A stretch of 27,838 nt of DNA, taken from SVFI01 sp045535935 (GTDB lineage: Bacteria > Bacillota > Clostridia > Lachnospirales > Lachnospiraceae). Shown piece by piece: positions 25,072-27,838 of the stretch. Positions within the stretch are counted from its first letter, which is position 1. Each line of letters opens with the position of its first letter. The stretch lies in assembly GCA_045535935.1 (NCBI GenBank), contig JAZSMO010000006.1:1-27838 (forward strand), written 5' to 3'. The notes beneath the pieces are model-generated. The model saw nothing but the letters and a program-made list of their open reading frames with translations, was not told where the DNA came from and did not search any database. The position numbers and the translations under genes were made by a program.

Positions 25072-25285
25072 TCCTTTTCTCTATTTTCTTTTTATTAATA
25101 AAACTTGTAGGAAGTATGTATATACACTTTGATTTTTGTATTGATTTAGTGCTACTTCCCCCACTGCTTCCGCCATTTCCAATCTCCATTAACGCTTTGG
25201 AAAGTAATTGCAAAAAGATAGTAAGTAAGGCCTCCAGCTGCAGATTCTGCGATATTCGGACAACCTCATTGGCCGAATCAAAATT
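25058..25285 (-). pseudogene. Toxin/immunity deletion remnant (in-frame fusion)
   Basis: On minus this open frame of about 75 codons lacks a start: a TAA precedes it. Its first part (25284-25170) is a near copy of 27789-27675, the pre-toxin segment of the right-hand toxin (4 differences in about 115 bp; SANEVVRISQNLQLEA..., then a short Gly/Ser linker). Its second part (25130-25089) copies the 3' end of the neighbouring immunity gene (25349-25308, 4 differences in 42 bp; KCIYILPTSFINKK). The toxin tip and most of the immunity gene between them are gone. Confidence 0.85.
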
Positions 25286-25303
25286 TTACATAAAGACATA
25301 AAA

Positions 25304-25774
25304 CTATTTTTTATTAATAAATGTTGCAGGAAGTATATATATACACTTTAAAATACTATTTGAGTCAAGGGCGCAAAATAAATTTTCATTTACCTCTATT
25401 ATTCTATCTTTCTCCTTCGCCGTCTCTCCTATTTCAATTATTCCTCTTTCTTTGTCATATTTTATAGACATCCTTTCAAAATATTTCCGCGTATCCGGTA
25501 TCTTTTGAATTAAATCATATACTGCATTTTGTTTACACCTACACAAATTATCACCGTTCAACAGATAATCTCCCTTTTCGCTTGCAGAAAAAATAATATC
25601 ATCTTTACACGCATGTATTAATGGAAAAAACCCCTGTACACCAAGCAATCTTCCCGTCTGCACTTCAAAAACCATTTCTAGTGTTTCAATAGCTAACGAA
25701 AAAATAGGCACATTTATATCTATATATTCATAATACAAAGAATGTGTTGCAAAATCATATGTCATCTCTTTCAT
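25304..25774 (-). CDS. Probable immunity protein of toxin 2
   Basis: A 156-aa cytosolic protein, no known domain recognised, no signal or membrane segment. It follows the toxin-2 frame by 37 nt, the standard place for an immunity gene. Mixed alpha/beta pattern with FEVQTGRLLGVQGFFPLI in the first half and acidic/basic patches later. The last 14 residues (KCIYILPATFINKK) recur in the remnant just downstream, so a related immunity gene once stood there. Weak AGTAGG ribosome site; an internal ATG three codons in is an alternative start. Confidence 0.65.
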   Translation of the reverse strand: MKEMTYDFATHSLYYEYIDINVPIFSLAIETLEMVFEVQTGRLLGVQGFFPLIHACKDDIIFSASEKGDYLLNGDNLCRCKQNAVYDLIQKIPDTRKYFERMSIKYDKERGIIEIGETAKEKDRIIEVNENLFCALDSNSILKCIYILPATFINKK

Positions 25775-25811
25775 ATATACCTACTATACTTTCTCTTAGA
25801 ATTATTGTGAT

Positions 25812-26657
25812 TTAAATAAAAAAATGCCAAACAGTATTGGATATTGGATCAATAACCAATTCATAATATCCTATACTCTCATTATATGTTCCTTCTACCG
25901 TCCATGATAAGGCGTTCGTTCCTCGTGGATCCGGAACTGGTGGCTTACTTTCCATTATTTCATTGATTAGATGTTTCAAATTCTGATACGGTCGCCCAGT
26001 GTGATTCTGTACTGTATTACTAAAATTAAGGCTATCTATATCAATACCATAACTATTAGTTGTATTAGGATTACTATTTCCACCACCACTTCCGCTCGTT
26101 TGAAGTGCAACATCCAATTTCGCCATAAGTGCGAATAGCAGAGCTCCAATTCCAAGTTCACAAGCGATTCGAAAAACATCATATGCCGCGTCAAGATCTC
26201 CCGTTGCCATGAAATCTGTGTATGCCAGTATCATTTCATACGTCTTGGCGAACGTAACAAAAATGGATACTATTGCCAGCGCGGTTATGATATATCCGCC
26301 TACGACTGAGATGAGCGGCGCACCCGCCATCATATTCATCGTGGCAATAATTCCCTTAAACAAAACAACTTCCACATACGCCGAACACACTAACCCAAGC
26401 AGCATTTCAAGCGTTACAACTCCGGTGATAGCTCCACCACTGAGTTCTCCTCCCGTCAGACCGCCGTTTATCATATAGGAGCCTGCTCCTGATGACGGGT
26501 CCAGGACTATATAGCCGGTTCCGTTCCAGTCATTGACAGACAGCTCTTTGGCCGGTATTACAACTATCTTCCCGGATGCCACTTCTGCCCGCAGGTCTTC
26601 TTTCAAGCTGTCACTGATTGCTAATCGTTCCAGCTCAGATGAAAGGTTTTCCGGCAT
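25812..26657 (-). pseudogene. 5'-truncated polymorphic toxin 2 (tail cassette)
   Basis: A 281-codon frame. It carries a pre-toxin segment seen in large Clostridia toxins (VNDWNGTGYIVLDP, then GAGSYMINGGLTGG), hydrophobic helices, then TYEMILAYTDFMATGDLDAA, which is homologous to toxin 1 (TYELILAYTDFLATGDFDSA). After a Gly/Ser/Asn linker (SGSGGGNSNP) comes a tip of about 85 aa with HTGRPYQNLKHLINEIM, VPDPRGTNALSW and ELVIDPISNTVWHFFI. That tip resembles a small nuclease-type toxin domain, but I cannot name it firmly. No ribosome site precedes the ATG, and upstream is an in-frame TAG, so the N-terminal secretion part is missing. It is probably a silent donor cassette rather than an expressed toxin. 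Confidence 0.65.
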
Positions 26658-26771
26658 GAGAATGCAGATATCGAGAAAAATTTTATACTATTAAGAGCAG
26701 AACATGCCATCAAAGATTATTTGCATTTATGGTTTGAACCGATGGATCTATATTTTTATATGTGCCTCTAA
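26658..26771 (+). pseudogene. Possible remnant of a plus-strand gene at the toxin-2 breakpoint
   Basis: Directly against the truncated toxin start, the plus strand reads 37 codons (ENADIEKNFILLRAEHAIKD then YLHLWFEPMDLYFYMCL) and a stop. The composition looks like the C-terminus of a real protein. Downstream is GTCTTACTACCACCCTTGAC (26793-26812). The two together could be the end of an insertion sequence, but I do not recognise the family. Confidence 0.3.
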
Positions 26772-26917
26772 TTCAAGTGAAAATTAAAAATTGTCTTACT
26801 ACCACCCTTGACAAAACTCTATGCTTTTATAATTATCTAAACCTTGCTTCTACTCTAAAAAAGTAGAAACAAAATTATATATAACTTTACGCCAGCACAC
26901 AACATACCAAATTAATT

Positions 26918-27211
26918 TTATAAATTTTTATATTCATTATTCAATTCTGTAAGTAAAACAAAAATTTCTGTTGGTGTTTGCATATTCCACCCCCAAACAG
27001 TAAAAGCACTTGCAAACGAATTAAGATATCTTTGTTGCTTAGATGGAAGCTGATTATTATCAATCAATTTCAATAATCGGTGCAATTCTGGAAGAATAAT
27101 TTTCTCCAACTGCTCTTCTGTACTTTCGCCTAATATCCCTTCTTTTCGATATTGTAGTTCATTACTACATAATTCTATTGTTCTTAATATCTTTTTCTTA
27201 AATTTATCCAT
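26918..27211 (-). CDS. Probable immunity protein of toxin 1
   Basis: A 97-aa, almost all-helical cytosolic protein (MDKFKKKILRTIELCSNELQ; later FASAFTVWGWNMQTPTEIFV). No domain recognised and no export signal. Its ATG is 6 nt after the toxin-1 stop, the tight toxin-immunity coupling seen in polymorphic toxin systems, and an AGGA lies inside the last toxin codons. Function is inferred from position and size. Confidence 0.7.
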   Translation of the reverse strand: MDKFKKKILRTIELCSNELQYRKEGILGESTEEQLEKIILPELHRLLKLIDNNQLPSKQQRYLNSFASAFTVWGWNMQTPTEIFVLLTELNNEYKNL

Positions 27212-27217
27212 ATTTTC

Positions 27218-27838
27218 TTACTGTCCTATTACTACTGATGGTTCTGGAACATAATATTGATATCCTCCTCCAGGCTGTCCAAAATTAGGTGCAACTGTAC
27301 CTTCTAGTATAGTTGTTCCTTTAGGAATGATATATGTATCCATATACTGATATGTATTTCCTTGTGGCAAAGCTAAATCGGCGGCTGGATTAGATGTTTG
27401 ATTTGGAGTATACCAATAACTAACACCTTTTGAATCGCCTCCATGATATCTATATACTGTCATATCTTGTTCCAAGACCGTGACTTTTACATCATTCATG
27501 AATGCTTCTCTAACATTTTGCTGGAAGTTAGGATTTACATTCTGCTTAATAAAATCATCTACAGTTGATATGCCAACTCCGCTGCTTCCACCGCTTCCAC
27601 TGTTTCCACCGCTTCCACTGTTTCCACCATTACTTCCGTTGCTTCCACCGTTTCCGTTGCCTCCGCTATTTCCTCCGCCATTTCCACTCTTCATTAGCGC
27701 TTTGGAAAGTAATTGCAAAAAGATAGTAAGAAAGGCCTCCAGCTGCAGATTCTGCGATATTCGGACAACCTCATTGGCCGAATCAAAATCTCCCGTTGCC
27801 AAGAAATCAGTGTATGCCAGAATCAATTCATAGGTCAT
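27218..27838 (-). CDS. Polymorphic toxin 1, C-terminal part with TNT-like tip (partial)
   Basis: Runs off the window: the first codon is an internal Met at the edge, so at least the N-terminal secretion region is outside. What is seen: a pre-toxin helix (TYELILAYTDFLATGDFDSA, 2-21), hydrophobic helix to about residue 48, a 40-residue Gly/Asn/Ser linker, and a tip of about 115 aa. The tip has VYRYHGGDSKGVSYWYTP, NPAADLALPQGNTYQY, and ILEGTVAPNFGQPGGGYQYY. The last matches the APxFGQPGGGxQY motif of TNT-type NAD(P)+ glycohydrolases, including the Gln after the Gly run. It would kill by draining NAD. The immunity gene follows after 6 nt. The alternative is another ADP-ribosyltransferase-fold toxin. 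Confidence 0.75.
   Translation of the reverse strand: MTYELILAYTDFLATGDFDSANEVVRISQNLQLEAFLTIFLQLLSKALMKSGNGGGNSGGNGNGGSNGSNGGNSGSGGNSGSGGSSGVGISTVDDFIKQNVNPNFQQNVREAFMNDVKVTVLEQDMTVYRYHGGDSKGVSYWYTPNQTSNPAADLALPQGNTYQYMDTYIIPKGTTILEGTVAPNFGQPGGGYQYYVPEPSVVIGQ
27577..27694. repeat. Degenerate tandem repeat encoding the Gly-rich toxin linker
   Basis: Repeats of CCGCTTCCACTGTTTCCA-type units (9- and 18-bp steps) encode GGNSGSGG-like sequence on minus. Shorter linkers of the same kind sit at the same place in toxin 2 and in the remnant. Such low-complexity DNA is a natural crossover point for swapping toxin tips. Confidence 0.75.

Noticed and set aside
24999..25301. A 100-codon plus-strand open frame
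   Set aside because: It is antisense to the promoter of the 91-aa gene and the toxin/immunity remnant, whose homology to neighbouring minus-strand genes explains the sequence.
26793..26812. Calling a defined insertion sequence here
   Set aside because: No transposase domain or matching pair of terminal repeats could be shown in the window.
27480..27833. A Pro/Leu-rich plus-strand open frame
   Set aside because: It is the complement of the Gly-rich toxin linker and pre-toxin helix; the Pro repeats simply mirror Gly codons.

Overview
The window reads as chromosomal DNA of a Clostridia-class Firmicute, most likely Lachnospiraceae. The case for this rests on a DUF4250 mini-gene, a single-chain PurL of about 1257 aa, consensus TTGACA/TATAAT promoters with GGAGG-type ribosome sites, a LexA (DinR) box of Firmicute type, a CIRCE element and many U-tailed hairpin terminators. 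Genus cannot be decided from the sequence alone. Almost every gene is on the minus strand; only a PH-domain gene and a small membrane-protein gene are on plus. No rRNA, tRNA or CRISPR-Cas was seen.

Layout, left to right. (1) 1-1508: a LexA-boxed pair, a radical-SAM DNA modification/repair protein followed by the first codons of its usual partner (cut by the window edge). (2) 1555-2040: a PH-domain gene with its own promoter and a bidirectional terminator. (3) 2064-6342: a tightly packed operon, in transcription order DUF4250 mini-protein, corrinoid-protein reductive activator, glycogen branching enzyme, YdcF-like protein. (4) 6427-9100: clpB under a CIRCE operator. (5) 9118-9619: a 500-bp gene-free stretch holding a terminator and a very regular array of six 52-bp units, each TTACGGTT-N23-AACCGTAA-N13. 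(6) 9620-12895: a cobalamin riboswitch, a DUF4430 lipoprotein, an ECF S-component, then three tandem zinc-ribbon membrane paralogues. (7) 12902-15620: a metal-efflux operon (CadC-like ArsR regulator, free-standing HMA protein, P1B-type ATPase). (8) 15652-17951: a small membrane protein (plus), then a GntR regulator with a DUF5808-type membrane protein (minus). (9) 17952-21866: purL with promoter and terminator. (10) 21867-22510: about 640 bp of AT-rich gene-free DNA with short inverted repeats. (11) 22511-24720: an intracellular GH5 glycosidase and a CaCA-family cation antiporter. (12) 24731-27838: a small unknown gene and an eroding polymorphic-toxin locus with two toxin/immunity pairs and an in-frame toxin/immunity deletion remnant.

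How the genes connect: the B12 riboswitch genes (uptake) and the corrinoid activator (repair of B12 enzymes) point to a cobalamin-using host. LexA, HrcA/CIRCE, ArsR and GntR sites give four visible stress or ligand circuits. The toxin locus looks like a tail-cassette array in which shared pre-toxin segments and Gly-rich linkers recombine to swap toxin tips.

The most unexplained signal is the 9256-9555 array. Twelve copies of one octamer alternate in orientation, with start-to-start spacings of 31 and 21 bp (52-53 bp per unit). These are close to 3, 2 and 5 helical turns, so all copies would face the same side of the DNA. I do not recognise it as any named element.
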